This document shows, piece by piece, positions 10,516 through 21,944 of a stretch of DNA of 64,000 nt. The stretch is from positions 9,238,001-9,302,000 of the forward strand of contig NC_056049.1 of the NCBI RefSeq assembly GCF_004379255.2, written 5' to 3'. The first letter of the stretch is position 1. Each line of letters opens with the position of its first letter. The notes under the pieces were generated by a model. It saw nothing but the letters and a program-made list of their open reading frames with translations. It had not been told where the DNA came from and did not search any database. This DNA comes from Salvia splendens. Its lineage: Eukaryota > Streptophyta > Magnoliopsida > Lamiales > Lamiaceae. The translations under genes and the position numbers were made by a program.

Positions 10516-11848
10516 CCGTCCCACCAAAATTTTCTTTTTAGATCCTGGTACATTTTTGTGCTTTCCGGATGGGCGGTATACGGAGTGTCGTGTGCCTCGA
10601 TCAATATTTCATCTCTTAGGTCCGGATTGGCAGGGTACATACAGTCTTCCTTCAAAAGTGAGGGCATTGTCCGCCTCTTCCCTATAATTGCTTTGCTCAC
10701 CGGTTCGCACTTTCATTCGTATTTTCTCCAGAGCTTCGTCGTGTCTTTGGGCGTCAACTATTCGTTTTCTCAGGTCGGGCTGCAACACTATAGTTGCGAT
10801 TTTAGCTTCTACCGTTTCCGGTGCTTGTACTATTTCTATCCTCATCTTAGCGAATTCTTGTATCAGTATTTCTTCCCGGGTGGCCAGACAAGCTAGTGGT
10901 TGGGACTTTCGACTCAGTGTGTCAGCTACCACATTTGCCTTGCCAGGGTGGTAGTTTATGCTGCAATCATAATCCTTCACCAGCTCCAGCCATCTCCTAT
11001 GCCGCATGTTCAGATCCTTTTGTTCGAAAAAGTACTTCAAACTCTTATGGTCAGTGAAAATCTCACATTTAACCCCATATAGGTGGTGTCTCCAAATTTT
11101 CAGTGCATGCACTACGGCCGCTAATTCTAGATCGTGGGTGGGGTAGTTCAGTTCGTGGGGTCGGAGTTGTCTCGACGCGTAAGCTATCACCTTCCCGTTC
11201 TGCATTAGGACGCACCCGAGTCCATTTTTCGAATCATCTGTGTAGACCACGTAATTTGTTTCTGGTTCTGGCACGGCTAACACGGGGGCGGTGGTTAATT
11301 TCTTTTTTAGCAGTTGGAAGCTAGCTTCAACATTCAGGGGTCCACACAAACTTGATGCCCTTTTTGAGTTGTTGGGTCATTGGTCTGGCAATCTTTGAGA
11401 ACCCTTCAATAAATCTTCTGTAGTAGCCAGCCAGTCCTAGAAAACTCCGAATTTCGTTCGGGCTGGTTGGTGATCTCCAATTTTGTACGGCCTCTACCTT
11501 CACTGGATCTACCCGAATTCCTTCTGCCGTTACTATGTGTCCGAGAAATTAACTTCATTGAGCCAGGAATTCGCACTTGCTGAATTTAGCATAGAGTCTC
11601 TCGGTCCTCAATGTTTCGAGGGTAGTTATTAGATGCTCCGCGTGTTCTGATCTATTCTTCGAGTAAATGAGGACGTCGTCTATGAAGACCAGGACGAATT
11701 TGTCGAGATATGGGTGAAATATGCGATTCATCAAATCCATGAACACCGCAGGGGCATTGGTCAATCCAAAAGGCATTACTAAAAACTCATAGTGACCGTA
11801 CCTAGTGCTAAAAGCTGTCTTGGGTACATCTTCAGACCGGATCTTCAA
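10516..11848 (-). pseudogene. Tekay-like RT (second half), RNase H and integrase N-terminus, copy A
   Basis: Minus-strand segments 11848-11555 and 11349-10516 carry RT motifs ([30 protein letters not shown]), RNase H ([39 protein letters not shown]) and the start of integrase ([13 protein letters not shown]), where the Athila begins. Compared with copy B it has extra single-base indels near 10637, 11333 and 11547 that break the frame; copy B is open here. The catalytic FIDD is present. Most of these private breaks look like sequence errors; the upstream nonsense codon near 11850 is shared. Confidence 0.82.
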
Positions 11849-11865
11849 TTAGTGGTAACCGGACC

Positions 11866-13595
11866 TTAAGTCGATCTTAGAAAATATACTAGCCCCTTAA
11901 GCTGGTCAAATAAATCATCTATCCTTGGCAAAGGGTATTTATTTTTTAGTGTCACCTTGTTCAGTTCTCGATAATCTATGCACATCCTCAAGGTTCCATC
12001 CTTCTTTTGACGAAAAGTACAGGAGCTCCCCATGGCGACACACTGGGTCTGATGAAACCCAGGTCTAAAAGTTCTTGTAGTTGTAATTTGAGTTCTCCCA
12101 GTTCCTTTGGGGCCATTCGGTACGGCGCTTTTGAGATTGGCGCGGCTCCTGGTTCTAAATCGATGGTGAATTCCAGTTGTCTGTCTGGGGGCAACCCGGG
12201 GCAGCGTGTCAGGAAACATGTCTGGAAATTCACGTACAATCTCCACATCCTCAATCTTCTTTTCTTCATTATGTTCTTTGCTTAAGTAGACAAGGTAGGC
12301 GGAACACCCTTTTCTCACAAGCGCGGCTGCTTGTAGGACTGAAATTATGGATTTGCGCTTGTTCATAGTGATTCCATGGAATTCAACTTGCCCTTCTCCT
12401 GGAGTTTGAAAAGAAATTTGTCTTTCACTGCACTTGATGGTGGCGTGGTTCTTGGCCAACCATTCCATCCCTAGTATAATATCAAACATCTTCCATTTTC
12501 ATGACCCCCAAGTTATTAGCAAAAACCTTACGTTCTCGAGCGTGATTTCTAGGTTCGAGCACTTTTGTGTGATTCTATAACTCCTCCTACTGGTGAGGAC
12601 ACCGTTACTCTAGGTTCGGCTGGTTCTAGTGTGAGTTCTAAAGTCGCTTACACACGAAGTTGATATGAAGGAGTGCGAAGCACCAGTATCAAACAATAGG
12701 ACAATAGGTACGTTCAGTAGGGTGCCCATACCTGCCAGATTCCCACGGTTGTGCTCTGCTGGTTCGTCCCAATGCATATGCCCTAGCTTGTGTTGAGAGG
12801 CTCGGTCGTTGTGGATGTGGGGCCTGGGTGGTCCTGGGTGCCTGCCTGTAGAGCTTCGAAGTTGTTGACGTTGTGCTGGCTGGTTAGTTGGTGCACTGCT
12901 TCTCTGGGGTCCATTTTGACAGTTTATGGCGATATGGCCATACTTTCCGCAAGTATAACAAGTCATTCTCCGGCCCTGCAGATTCCGCTATGGGGCTTGT
13001 ACATTTGGGACAAAGATTGGGCCTTGGTTGAGTGATTCCTGTCGGTTTTTAAAGGTAGGCTGCCTTGCAAAGTTTTGTGGGCGGGGTGGTCCATGCCATG
13101 GCTTCTTTTGTCCCACTGGTTCTGGTTCCTTCCCACTTCCTTTTGTCCCTTGGGGCTTGGGATGAAGTCTGCAGTGACAATTTTGTAGGGTTGGGTGCAG
13201 GTCTTTCTTTAGGCAATACAGCTTCAATGTCTAAGGCCAGTTTTAGAGCTTCGGAATATGGTAGTCCGCCACGGCTAGCCAATGCTACTCTTATTTCGTG
13301 CCTCAAGCCAGCACAAATTTTCTCGGACATCTTTTCATCCGTATCCACTTGATCAGCTCCGTACCCTGGACAGGTCAAAGAAAGTGCGATCATATTCTGT
13401 CACTGACATTCGTCCCTGTTTCAAGTTGTAGAACTCTGTTTCTTTCTGCTTTTTATAGCTCTTGGGGATGTATTTGTCGTAGATTCCTGTCTTGAACTGA
13501 TCCCAAGTTAGGTCCTCTAGCTGCTGCGGGTCATTATCTTTTTGCGGGCCTCCCACCAATAATCTGCTGACCCAGTCAGTTGGAGTGAGGCACAA
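11866..13595 (-). pseudogene. Tekay-like gag C-terminus, protease and RT N-terminus, copy A (multiply frame-shifted)
   Basis: Minus-strand fragments in several frames: the rest of the gag domain ([36 protein letters not shown]), a CCHC knuckle ([14 protein letters not shown]), the protease site ([14 protein letters not shown]), [17 protein letters not shown], and the start of RT ([20 protein letters not shown]). Breaks near 12009, 12192, 12485, 12650 and 13370 are absent from copy B, where the same stretch is one 576-codon frame. Two lesions are shared with copy B: a one-base loss in a T run followed by an in-frame stop just after the RT start (about 11850-11890). Confidence 0.8.
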
Positions 13596-13882
13596 ATCAA
13601 ACGCTCATCGTCTGTGCATTGCAGTAAGTCAAACAGGCGCTCGAGCGCACGTATCCACGATTCCGCTTCAGTGGGGTCACCTTTTCCGTCAAATGTTGGC
13701 GGCTTCTTTTTCAGAAATGTGTTAACGACAGTTCTATCCACTGTCGGGGCAGGTGGAGGTGAAGGTGATCGAGGTGGAGATGGTGGCGGAGGGTTTTTGT
13801 GTTGTCTCTCAGGCTCGGGGTACGGCCCTCTACCACGTCCTCTTCCTCTTCCTCGAGGTCGCCCGGCTATCATTGGCGGCAT
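13517..13882 (-). pseudogene. Tekay-like gag N-terminus, copy A
   Basis: Starts with MPPMIAGRPRGRGRGRGRG, a basic Arg/Gly stretch, then a Pro-rich linker (PPPPSPPRSPSPPPAP) and the start of the gag domain (PTFDGKGDPTEAESWIRALER). The ATG at 13880-13882 is the obvious start. The frame is lost at about 13545 in an A run, and gag continues one base out. Copy B has exactly the same break, so it is a real, old frameshift. Confidence 0.83.
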
Positions 13883-14280
13883 TTTCTATTGATAAAACAT
13901 TTTCTTATAAGTTACTATTGTTAGAAAGATCTTAACGATTAGGAGGGTAGAGAACTTCAATTTATTCAAACAATCATTATCAGATTCTGCTAAAGACAGA
14001 AAGTAAAACATGTATATATACATATAAAAGTTTATGTACAGGGAAAAATTGCCTCCACTGAGGACTTTCGTACAACCATTCTTGGTGTCGCAAAAATATC
14101 ACATCTGTTACTAAACAGATGTTAGTCAAAATATGTCAAGCCACAGAACACTCGCATGAATGTTTCTGTGATGTCAAAATACTATAGCTAGTCAAAACAT
14201 TAACCAGAACGGTCTCATAACGGATCCGTTTCTGGAATACACACATATATACAAAGCTGACATCCCTACCTAGTCTACGA

Positions 14281-15261
14281 TCAGGCTGGTGTCTCAGTGG
14301 CACTCGCACCGGTCCCCGGGTCCTCCTCACCTTCCTCTGGCTCCTCCTCGTCCGAACTCTCATCAAGGAGAATAGCTGACTCAATAGTGCTACCCGGAGG
14401 ATGTGGTCCACGGGTCACAGCTCCCCAATGGCGTATAGCCCATGCGACGGGTCCACGCTCTAGTGATATAGGCTCGTGGCGACTCGGAATAGTACGACTC
14501 GTCGCTCCTGGCAGTGCGTCGGGAGATGCCTCAGAAGGAATGGGCAGTGGCTGTAGGCGACTGGTGCCTACTATGATCTTCTGCCCAACTAACTCATCCT
14601 CGTCTGAAAGAGTGGCGGGGCCATGCCCCTCATAAGCCTCCTCTGCTGCTACAGCTCGTAACTCTCTCGCCTCGGTGTTTGCCGACCCTGCTCCCTCTAG
14701 GCTCGGTGTGAGGTCAAAGCTGACTAGGTAGAGATCCTCCTCATCTCCCGAAGGGGGACGAGATGGTCCAGCCTCAAACTCTCCGCGAGCCCGACGCCTC
14801 GATGGAGATGGCAGAGGTGGGAGAATCAGATCGGGCTGCGGATCTGCTGGCTGCGGGATGATCGGCTCAGGCTGAAGGTCTGCTGGCTGCGGGACTCCTA
14901 GGTCACCTACCAGGGCTAGATCGCCCGGCCGCATATATGGCCCCCTCGGTGCCTGGCCATGTAGGATAAAACACGAGTGAATCTCCCCGATGAACTCGGG
15001 AAAATCACCAAGAGAGTCGAAGAAAGGGGCTACAGAAAATATATAATCATGGGATCGGTCGATGGAAAAGCCTACCCAATCCGAGGGTAGAAGCCTGATA
15101 AGTCGCTGGATCCCGTCATAGTGAGTCACTCCAAAGGGGTGCGCTCTCTCCCAGAGCCACCTAAACTGTGCTAGAGCTATCCCAAGATCCTCTCCTACGA
15201 GTATCACAAATGTGACGTGCTCAAGGAGAATGTCCTCGACTGTAGGATAAACCATCTGCAA
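14281..15261 (-). CDS. Extra ORF upstream of Tekay-like gag, unknown function
   Basis: A 326-codon ORF on the same strand as gag, about 400 bp upstream of it in the element leader. Residues about 1-110 look globular (VEDILLEHVTFVILVGEDLG, QFRWLWERAHPFGVTHYDGI). Then comes a Pro/Gln repeat (QPADLQPEPIIPQPADPQPD), and the C-terminal half is acidic and low in complexity, ending in a Glu-rich tail. No known catalytic motif, zinc finger or membrane segment is visible. Similar leader ORFs are known in some plant Ty3/gypsy elements, but I cannot name a family. It is open in this copy and broken once in copy B near 36060. Confidence 0.55.
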   Translation of the reverse strand: MQMVYPTVEDILLEHVTFVILVGEDLGIALAQFRWLWERAHPFGVTHYDGIQRLIRLLPSDWVGFSIDRSHDYIFSVAPFFDSLGDFPEFIGEIHSCFILHGQAPRGPYMRPGDLALVGDLGVPQPADLQPEPIIPQPADPQPDLILPPLPSPSRRRARGEFEAGPSRPPSGDEEDLYLVSFDLTPSLEGAGSANTEARELRAVAAEEAYEGHGPATLSDEDELVGQKIIVGTSRLQPLPIPSEASPDALPGATSRTIPSRHEPISLERGPVAWAIRHWGAVTRGPHPPGSTIESAILLDESSDEEEPEEGEEDPGTGASATETPA

Positions 15262-15799
15262 AAGGACCTACATCGATCAACCTCCCCCCTCGTATCGTGG
15301 TATGTAAATATGCATATAAAACATAAAGAAGTAAACGTGATGTGATGCGGATGCTCGGTCATTCCTACGAGTCGTATCCAACTATGTTATATTTTGGGTA
15401 CTATTAGCAGTCCTAAAATCACTCACTTCTACGTCACATCATACGTGTTTACTATCGTTCGGAACTGCTCGTTATAACGTTTTTGGTATTGTTGCTTAGC
15501 TCAGGAAAGCGTTGGTAAATTTACGATTGCTGATCTAACGAGGCTATGTATAAAATACTCAATACACAGTTCAGAAATAGAAAAACGAACTTGCTTTCAA
15601 AATATAATCACTTACCGTTGTTTTGGTTGAGCGTGTTGGGGGTAGGTGCTGGAAGTTTTTTTTGTTAGACGAAAAAAAGCCTAGCGGAACAATGCTAGAC
15701 CAAAGATTATTGAAAAAGACTCTCGGGTTCAGAGCATGAAAGACGGCCGCAGTTAGCTAAGATAGCATAACCCGGGGAACCGTGACTAAGGAGGATTAT

Positions 15800-18358
15800 A
15801 AGAAGCGGGGATAGAATTTAGGGGAAATTAAAGCCAAAGCAGAACGAGACGCATATAATAAACTCATATAGGGAAATACTTATAATAAAATACACTCGAT
15901 CATGCAGAATCGAGTGACCGTTCATACAAGTTCTGATTATCAGAGTCAAAAGTAAAATAGACACTGCCTCTTTACCGGCACAGCGGAAACAAAAGAACGC
16001 GGTCCATGTATGGAGACATGAACCTCCGAGAGTTTTATTCATAGTTAGTTACTAGATTGCTCTCCACAGCACTTGTCCCTCCCCCTTTTCACTACTCAAC
16101 CTGCGCATTTAGAAATATATCAGGGCTGAGTACAAAAGTACTCAGTGAACACATTGCCGAATAATTACATATATACATTTGAAAATATTGTCAAGCCACC
16201 ATCACAGTAATACTCGGGGTTTTATTGAAAAGACCCAAGCTTACTAAAAATATTCACATTGGGCCCTTTTTCCTGTACTTAGCCATATCTGATCACATTG
16301 TGCCGTCGAGATGGTGTTCTCGCACGGTCACCTTCTCTGCCCATTATGTCAGAGGTATCCTTGTGCCGGGAAGGTGGCCACCTTCCTCGGTCACCTGCTC
16401 TGCCCAACATGTCAGAGGTAGCTTGTGTACACTAGTCTGAGCGGGGACACCGCCCTCACTGGGACCCGAATTCGACTTATATCATCATTCATAACTCCTT
16501 TGGCCTTAGCCAAACAGATAGGCATCATACAAAAACATTTATGCAAGACAACATTTTTAAAAAAATCACGAACATGTGTTCGTGTTTTCATAAAATATCA
16601 CCTCAAAATAATTTGCATTTTTATCCACATTAGTATGTAGGATAGGAAAGTTCACCTCGTACGCTTCCCAAGATTTTTAGGCGTTAAATCCTTGCTTCTC
16701 GGTGTTAAACTCCTCGTGAGTTCTCCCTTTTTTTCGAAAAAGAAAATAAATATCGGACTGTTTTAATTTTAAAAAGATGTAGTAATTTGAGAATGCACCT
16801 AACACCATATATTCCTTCTATTAAATTCCACGAAATATTAATTAGGCACATGTTAGATTACTAAAATCTAATTCACGTATTTAAGCTAAATTTTCACTAA
16901 AAGAAACTATACTTATTTAATTAATATGCATAAAAATTAGTTGCACTCAACATAGGCAAAAAAAATGATAACATCTCTTTCGTAAAGAGCTAATTTTAAA
17001 ATAAGCCAAAATTACCTTCTTAAATTATAGCTTAATTAAATAAGTTTTCGGAAGAGCTTGTGGGATTTTTTACTACAACCCAACTTATTCCTGATTTTAT
17101 TACTTCATGGCCAAGATAAATAAAATAAAAGAGACCCACATATACAGACTTTCCCTTTCCTCCTTCACCACTAAATCCCTAAATCTCTCCACAAAATGGA
17201 ACGGCCCCCCCTTTTCTCCTCACTTCTGCTTCTGCAACTTCCAGCACCGCTGTCGCTGAAGCGAGCACGGCGACGCACCGCCACCACCGTGCGCAGCCAC
17301 TGCCGCCGCCGCCATCTCCAGATCTCCCTCTCGTTCAGGTCAGCCGCCGCCGCGGAGGCCGCTGTCACCTCGCGCAGCCCCAGCCACCGTCGCCTTCCCC
17401 TTCGTGCGCGTCGCTGCCGCCGCTGTGCATGCACAAGCGGCGGCTGTGGCATCTCCCCTACACCGTTACTACACCACCGGCAGCCTCCCCAACACTGCTA
17501 CGGCTACTGACTCCCCTCTCCGACAACACCACAACCACCATTTACTTTCTCCCGACAGTAAGAATTTCATCCTATGTTGTCTAGACTTTTACTTTGTTAA
17601 ATTATACATAGATAAAGTTCTAGGTGTTTGAAACATGTAGATGGGTGAAAGTTACAATTTTGATGGTTGATTTGGGGGTATGACACTGTTTTCATCATCG
17701 ACGACGGAGTGCCGGAAATCCGGCAGATTCAACCTCTAAGATAAGTCTCACTAACTGCCCTATGTTAGTTCTCCTATTTTCAATAGCTTGGGGAAATATT
17801 GGTTTTAGCATGCTACTTGTAAGTTTTGGTGAAACTCGGAGCATTTGTTGTGTTATTGTGAGTTCTTGATGTAATATGTGATACGGTGGTGCCTAGCATG
17901 TGTGTTCCTATATTTCATATCTAGTGTGAATGGATGTATATGCATAAAGAAAATGAAAGGAGGCTTGGGGTTACCTTTTTATGTGGGGGAGGTGGTGTTT
18001 GGATTGGGGACTTGATTCTACAAGTGTGTGCAAATCTTCCTCCTTAGACTCTGTCCGATATGGAATTTGAGTGGGCAGAGCAAATAGTATGTGGGGTGTG
18101 TGTGGAATTATGTGGGGTTTGTGAAGGGGTGATTAGGATATATGATGGTGATGTTTTATGGTGAAGGAAAGTGAGTAAATATACTGATCTATAAAAGATG
18201 GCAAACGTAACCTGCAATCATTCTTGGAGAGAATGTTCACCATAGTGTCAGAGGATGAGGATTTTTTCCATACTTCATAAATGCTGCATTTATTATTTCT
18301 ACTACTCATCAAGTAGCATTAAATGCATTGTCATGACAAAGTCCTTCTCGGATAAGCT

Positions 18359-18397
<39 letters not shown>

Positions 18398-18760
18398 TTT
18401 TTTTTTATTGGTATTTGCTTACTTAATCATTTAATTTGGTGCAGGTACAATCGGCTCAAGTTCGTGGCTGTCCGCGTTGAAGTATCCGATTTTTCATAGG
18501 ATGTATAAAATTAAAGTTTGTTGGACTTTTATCGGATGTATCCGATATTATTAAAATTTGATCTTTGGGATCTTATTTATTTATTAAAATTATTACATTC
18601 TTATAGGTGTAATATATTTATATTTTCTATTCACTTGTCTAACATTAAATCAACAACGACAAATTATCGTGGCTCGGATTTAATCGCATAAAAGTTACTT
18701 ATATAAGTAATCAAGCTAATAATATTGTTTCTAATAATATCGGCTTAGCGGGTCGTTACA
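15800..18760 (-). repeat. 5' LTR of the Tekay-like element, copy A (left limit uncertain)
   Basis: The LTR starts (minus strand) at 18760 with TGTAACGACCCGCTAAGCC, a start typical of plant chromovirus LTRs, and interrupts the ORF to its right. An AATAAA signal on the minus strand lies at about 16032-16038. I could not find a clear primer site, so the inner limit is an estimate; it may lie anywhere between 15300 and 16000. The region holds a GC-rich block (17196-17520) and an (AT)n run. Confidence 0.6.
18362..18393. repeat. (AT)n microsatellite in Tekay-like LTR, copy A
   Basis: An uninterrupted AT dinucleotide run of 32 bases followed by a T run. Copy B has an equal-length run at 39781-39812. 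Confidence 0.95.
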
Positions 18761-19251
18761 ATAGCATCAGATGATGATGATGCCAATGGTGGATCAAGGT
18801 CTCTTCGTACAACATCAACATTATCTGGAACATTCACTTGATTATTCATTCCAACGTCAGCAACATCTGCAACATCTGCTTGCTCATTCATACCACAATC
18901 AAAGCTCATATGTTCAATCCTCGTAGATGATCCAACATCATAATCAACAACTAGTGAGGTTTCTAAATTTCCAACAGACGAATACTCAAGAAACAATTCA
19001 ATATGACGAGTAGAATTTAGAGCCTCATTGAACATAAACATCACACTTTCATCACTGTCAACTCCAGTACATATATAATTCATACCGGTACCAAAGAGAC
19101 AATGCCTCCATGATATTTCGATAGAGTGTTGATATGAATCTATTCTTATCTTAGCACATATCATTGCAACTAATTCAGAGAATGAAAACGAAACACACGA
19201 ATTCAATACGATGAAGCCTCTCGCACGAGGTGGATCATAACCAATACCCAC
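18761..19251 (-). pseudogene. Mutator-transposase-like N-terminal ORF, interrupted, copy A
   Basis: Minus-strand frame from 19251 with VGIGYDPPRARGF-type sequence, then CAKIRIDSYQHSIEISWRHC and MFMFNEALNSTRHIELFLEYSSVG, which resembles the N-terminal domain of plant MuDR-type transposases. The frame runs into the chromovirus LTR at 18760, so the rest is split off. Sequence upstream continues the similarity in the same frame but contains a TGA, and a T-rich tract ending in GCAG near 19310 looks like a 3' splice site. The family call is from recalled resemblance and is tentative; the truncation by the LTR is directly visible. Confidence 0.45.
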
Positions 19252-19601
19252 TTGAGGAAGTTGAACTATTCTACCACCCCCAATATAAACTCACAAATAC
19301 TTGCATGATTTCTGCAAAAAAAAATTACAAACCAACAACAATTAGAGAAGATTTTTTTCTATAAACCCTAATTTAATAAATTTGAGATAAATTTATATAA
19401 ACCATAATATTATGCAATAAACAAAAACTAAGGGAGGAATGTTGAAAGATTGTGGAAAACTAACCGAAATATGATGGAAAATCGATTGGAATCGCGAGAA
19501 TCGGAAGAAATTGCTCAAAAATCATTGCTGCCCTTCTTATCGCTTTCTCTCGCGCAGAATGGTTCTGTTCTGTATCTGTTCTCGTCGTTTGTTTAAAATA
19601 G

Positions 19602-19765
19602 AGACGCATGAGGCTCATGTGTCTTACCTTAAGACGCATGAGGGTCATGCTTCGTTTAATAAAATTAAAAAAAAATTAAAAAACGCATTAAGGTCATGCG
19701 TCGTAGTCTAAAAAGCAAGACCGTCATGCATTTCATTTACGGAGGACGCATGACCCTCATGCGTC
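19602..19765. repeat. Cluster of near-palindromic GACGCATGAGGGTCATGCGTC motifs, copy A
   Basis: About five full or partial copies of a 21-base near-palindrome lie within 164 bases, in both orientations. They sit upstream (minus-strand sense) of the Mutator-like ORF. They could be transposase-binding repeats of a terminal region or promoter elements; neither is shown. Confidence 0.7.
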
Positions 19766-19962
19766 GCTCCTAAACTTGCAATTTAAATAAACCCAGTACA
19801 CTTATGGAAGGTAAAAAACGTCCTATAACTAAAAAAAGAATTACCTCGTGAAGGGTGAGGTGTGAATACACATTTGATAACAAGTTAGGGGAATAAGAAC
19901 TAATGCCCTATAAGCGGTTTCAAATATTTTATCTGTCGACGGAGACTGGCGGAGCCGATACC

Positions 19963-20062
19963 NNNNNNNNNNNNNNNNNNNNNNNNNNNNNNNNNNNNNN
20001 NNNNNNNNNNNNNNNNNNNNNNNNNNNNNNNNNNNNNNNNNNNNNNNNNNNNNNNNNNNNNN
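19963..20062. other. Assembly gap of exactly 100 N
   Basis: A run of 100 N, the usual placeholder for a gap of unknown size between contigs. Sequence on its left stops inside the Mutator-like region, at a point that continues normally at 41378. Sequence on its right begins inside the Tekay-like integrase. Confidence 0.99.
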
Positions 20063-20341
20063 TTTCCCGTACATATAACTGTGCTAGCTTCTCGGATCCA
20101 TACGTGATGGGAATAGGATGAAATGAGCACTTTTCGTGAGTCGATCAACGATTACCCAAATGGCAGTATTTCCGCGCTTGGATCTGGGTAGGCCTGTCAC
20201 GAAATCCATGGTGATGTGTTCCCATTTCCACTCGGGAATTTTCAAGGGTTGTAATTTCCCGTAAGGTCGTTGGTGCAATGCCTTGACTCGTTGGCAAGTT
20301 AAACATCTCTCGACAACGTTGCGATGCTTCTTTTCATGCCG
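20063..20341 (-). pseudogene. Tekay-like integrase core fragment left of Athila copy B
   Basis: Minus-strand coding for [36 protein letters not shown] and [14 protein letters not shown]: the zinc-region end and catalytic core start of integrase, with the first catalytic Asp in place. It is the continuation of the integrase that is cut at 31940 on the other side of the Athila. One frame loss near 20125 precedes the gap. This proves the Athila inserted into the integrase gene. Confidence 0.85.
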
Positions 20342-21835
20342 TGATAAGTCGTATTCTAGGCCTAGGTTACGGGTCAGTATGATGTGCATAATTGAATTAT
20401 ATCTGCAAAACTAGTTGCTTAAGTGTGCAGGGTAAGTGTTCTAGCCAGTAGGCAGAGTTTCAGACACTTCAAGTGAAAAGGGCGTCAAGACGATTACGTA
20501 CTGAGCAGTATACATGCAAAAATGGCTCGAGATGGAGAAGGAGGATAGCTGGGACTGCTCAATCACATTAAGGGCAAAGAAGTCATTTTACCGCAAGGTC
20601 TTACCCTAAAAATCAAGGGTAAGCCTCCCTATAAAAGAAGCCACTTGGAGAGAAAGGGGATAACATCGTTCATCATCATCACTTTTAGGAGAGTTCTCTC
20701 GGAGTTTAGTCTTTCATCCGCCCAGTCCAGAGAATCTCGTTCCTCGCCGCTGCCATGGTCACTTGAAGATCTAGATGTTCCCGGAGTTCCAAATCGTCCG
20801 TTCCAGCCAGCAGACCGTAGCTTAGAGTTTCATCGCCCGGAGTGGCAAAACACTTTTATTCGCTTTCGTAGTTTAATTTACTTGCTTTCCTTACGTTGGA
20901 TCTTTGCTTGCTTTTGGATATTTTCTGCTTTGAAGTACTTGTTGAAGATCCGAACGTGTTAATGCTAAGAAGTTGATTTCCGTTCAGTTATGGTTGTTGA
21001 TTTCTTTTTCTTCCTATTCCCCTAGTTAACTTAGATCTAAGGTTCCTTGGTGTTTTAAGTGCTGAATGTTTTCTTTCCTTGTTTCCGTCGCAATTTCCTT
21101 AGTTAAACGTGGAAATGTTCGATCGTGAGTGAATCGCTGCATGTGAAGTTTAGTTTGAGTGCGTTTCGTTTCCTGTTGACCAGCAGCGGAGTTACAGTTT
21201 CTGTGTGTTTTGATTTCAGATTTGGTGTTCTTATTTGTGGATCTGTGTTCGCGAATTGATAAACTGTGTTTCCGTGTTGAATCTGGAATTATTTTCTGAT
21301 TTTAGTTTGTGTTGTTGAAGAAGATGATGTCCAAGTCTAATGTTGGGGACCACTTTGCTTTTTAGATGCTTTTTTTTGCTTTTTGTCCTTTACTTTTAGT
21401 TATAACCTGCAGATCTGTCAGCCTAGTCACCATGACTACCACTACCCTCTGAATATTCTGTCTAGCCCAAAATAGAATCCCGTACCTTCCAAATATTTTC
21501 TGTTACAAAAATGTCTCCCCATTTCCACGTACACAGCTGCACCTCTACACTACTTTCCCCATTCTAGTCAGTAGGAAATTACCTTTAAGTTCTTGCCTAG
21601 GTAGAGACTCAACCCGAGCGTGGTAGCTAACCAAACCATCCAGAATATCACACACAATAGTTTTAACGCACCATCTTTGTGGGATTTGACCCTTACCACC
21701 ACTATACTGATTAGTAGGAGTGGGTTGAGGAATTTTTGAAACCAGGGCCTAGGTTTAATTAGGATCTCTATCCTGACCAGTAGGATGTATCCTTACTTGA
21801 ACGACACCTAAGCGCCCTGAGTCCTAACCGTTTCA
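20342..21835 (+). repeat. 5' LTR of Athila copy B (1,494 bp)
   Basis: Starts TGATAAGTCG, ends GTTTCA, two bases before the primer site. Differs from the 3' LTR at 30450 by about a dozen substitutions and some one-base indels. It shares the three 5'-specific transitions with 1-412. Confidence 0.95.
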
Positions 21836-21837
21836 AA

Positions 21838-21855
21838 TGGCGCCGTTGCCGGGGA
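21838..21855 (+). other. Primer binding site, tRNA-Asp type, copy B
   Basis: The same 18 bases and the same two-base spacer from the LTR as at 415-432. Confidence 0.93.
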
Positions 21856-21944
21856 TGGATGGCGTTACTAGTTACTTTTGTGTGAGATACTTTGGCGTAT
21901 ATATTGTGCATAATCTTCTTTTTCTTTTCTTTTCATTTCAGTTT

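Larger units (their letters stand above)
10516..18760 (-). mobile_element. Tekay/Del-like chromovirus, copy A, 5' two thirds on the minus strand
   Basis: Reading the minus strand from 18760: a long LTR starting TGTAACGACC, a leader with an extra ORF (15261-14281), gag with a CCHC knuckle, protease, RT, RNase H and the beginning of integrase, cut at 10515/10516 by the Athila element. The rest of the integrase and the 3' LTR lie on the other side of the Athila, outside the window for this copy. The lineage call rests on the Arg/Gly-rich gag start, the [11 protein letters not shown] knuckle and RT motifs typical of Tekay-type chromoviruses; the chromodomain itself cannot be seen. Confidence 0.8.

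Noticed and set aside
17196..17510. Plus-strand ORF rich in Arg, Ser and Ala
   Set aside because: Produced by GCC-rich low-complexity DNA inside the LTR; overlapping frames on both strands are equally open.
18362..18393. CRISPR or other array
   Set aside because: Only a microsatellite; no spaced repeats with unique spacers occur anywhere in the window.
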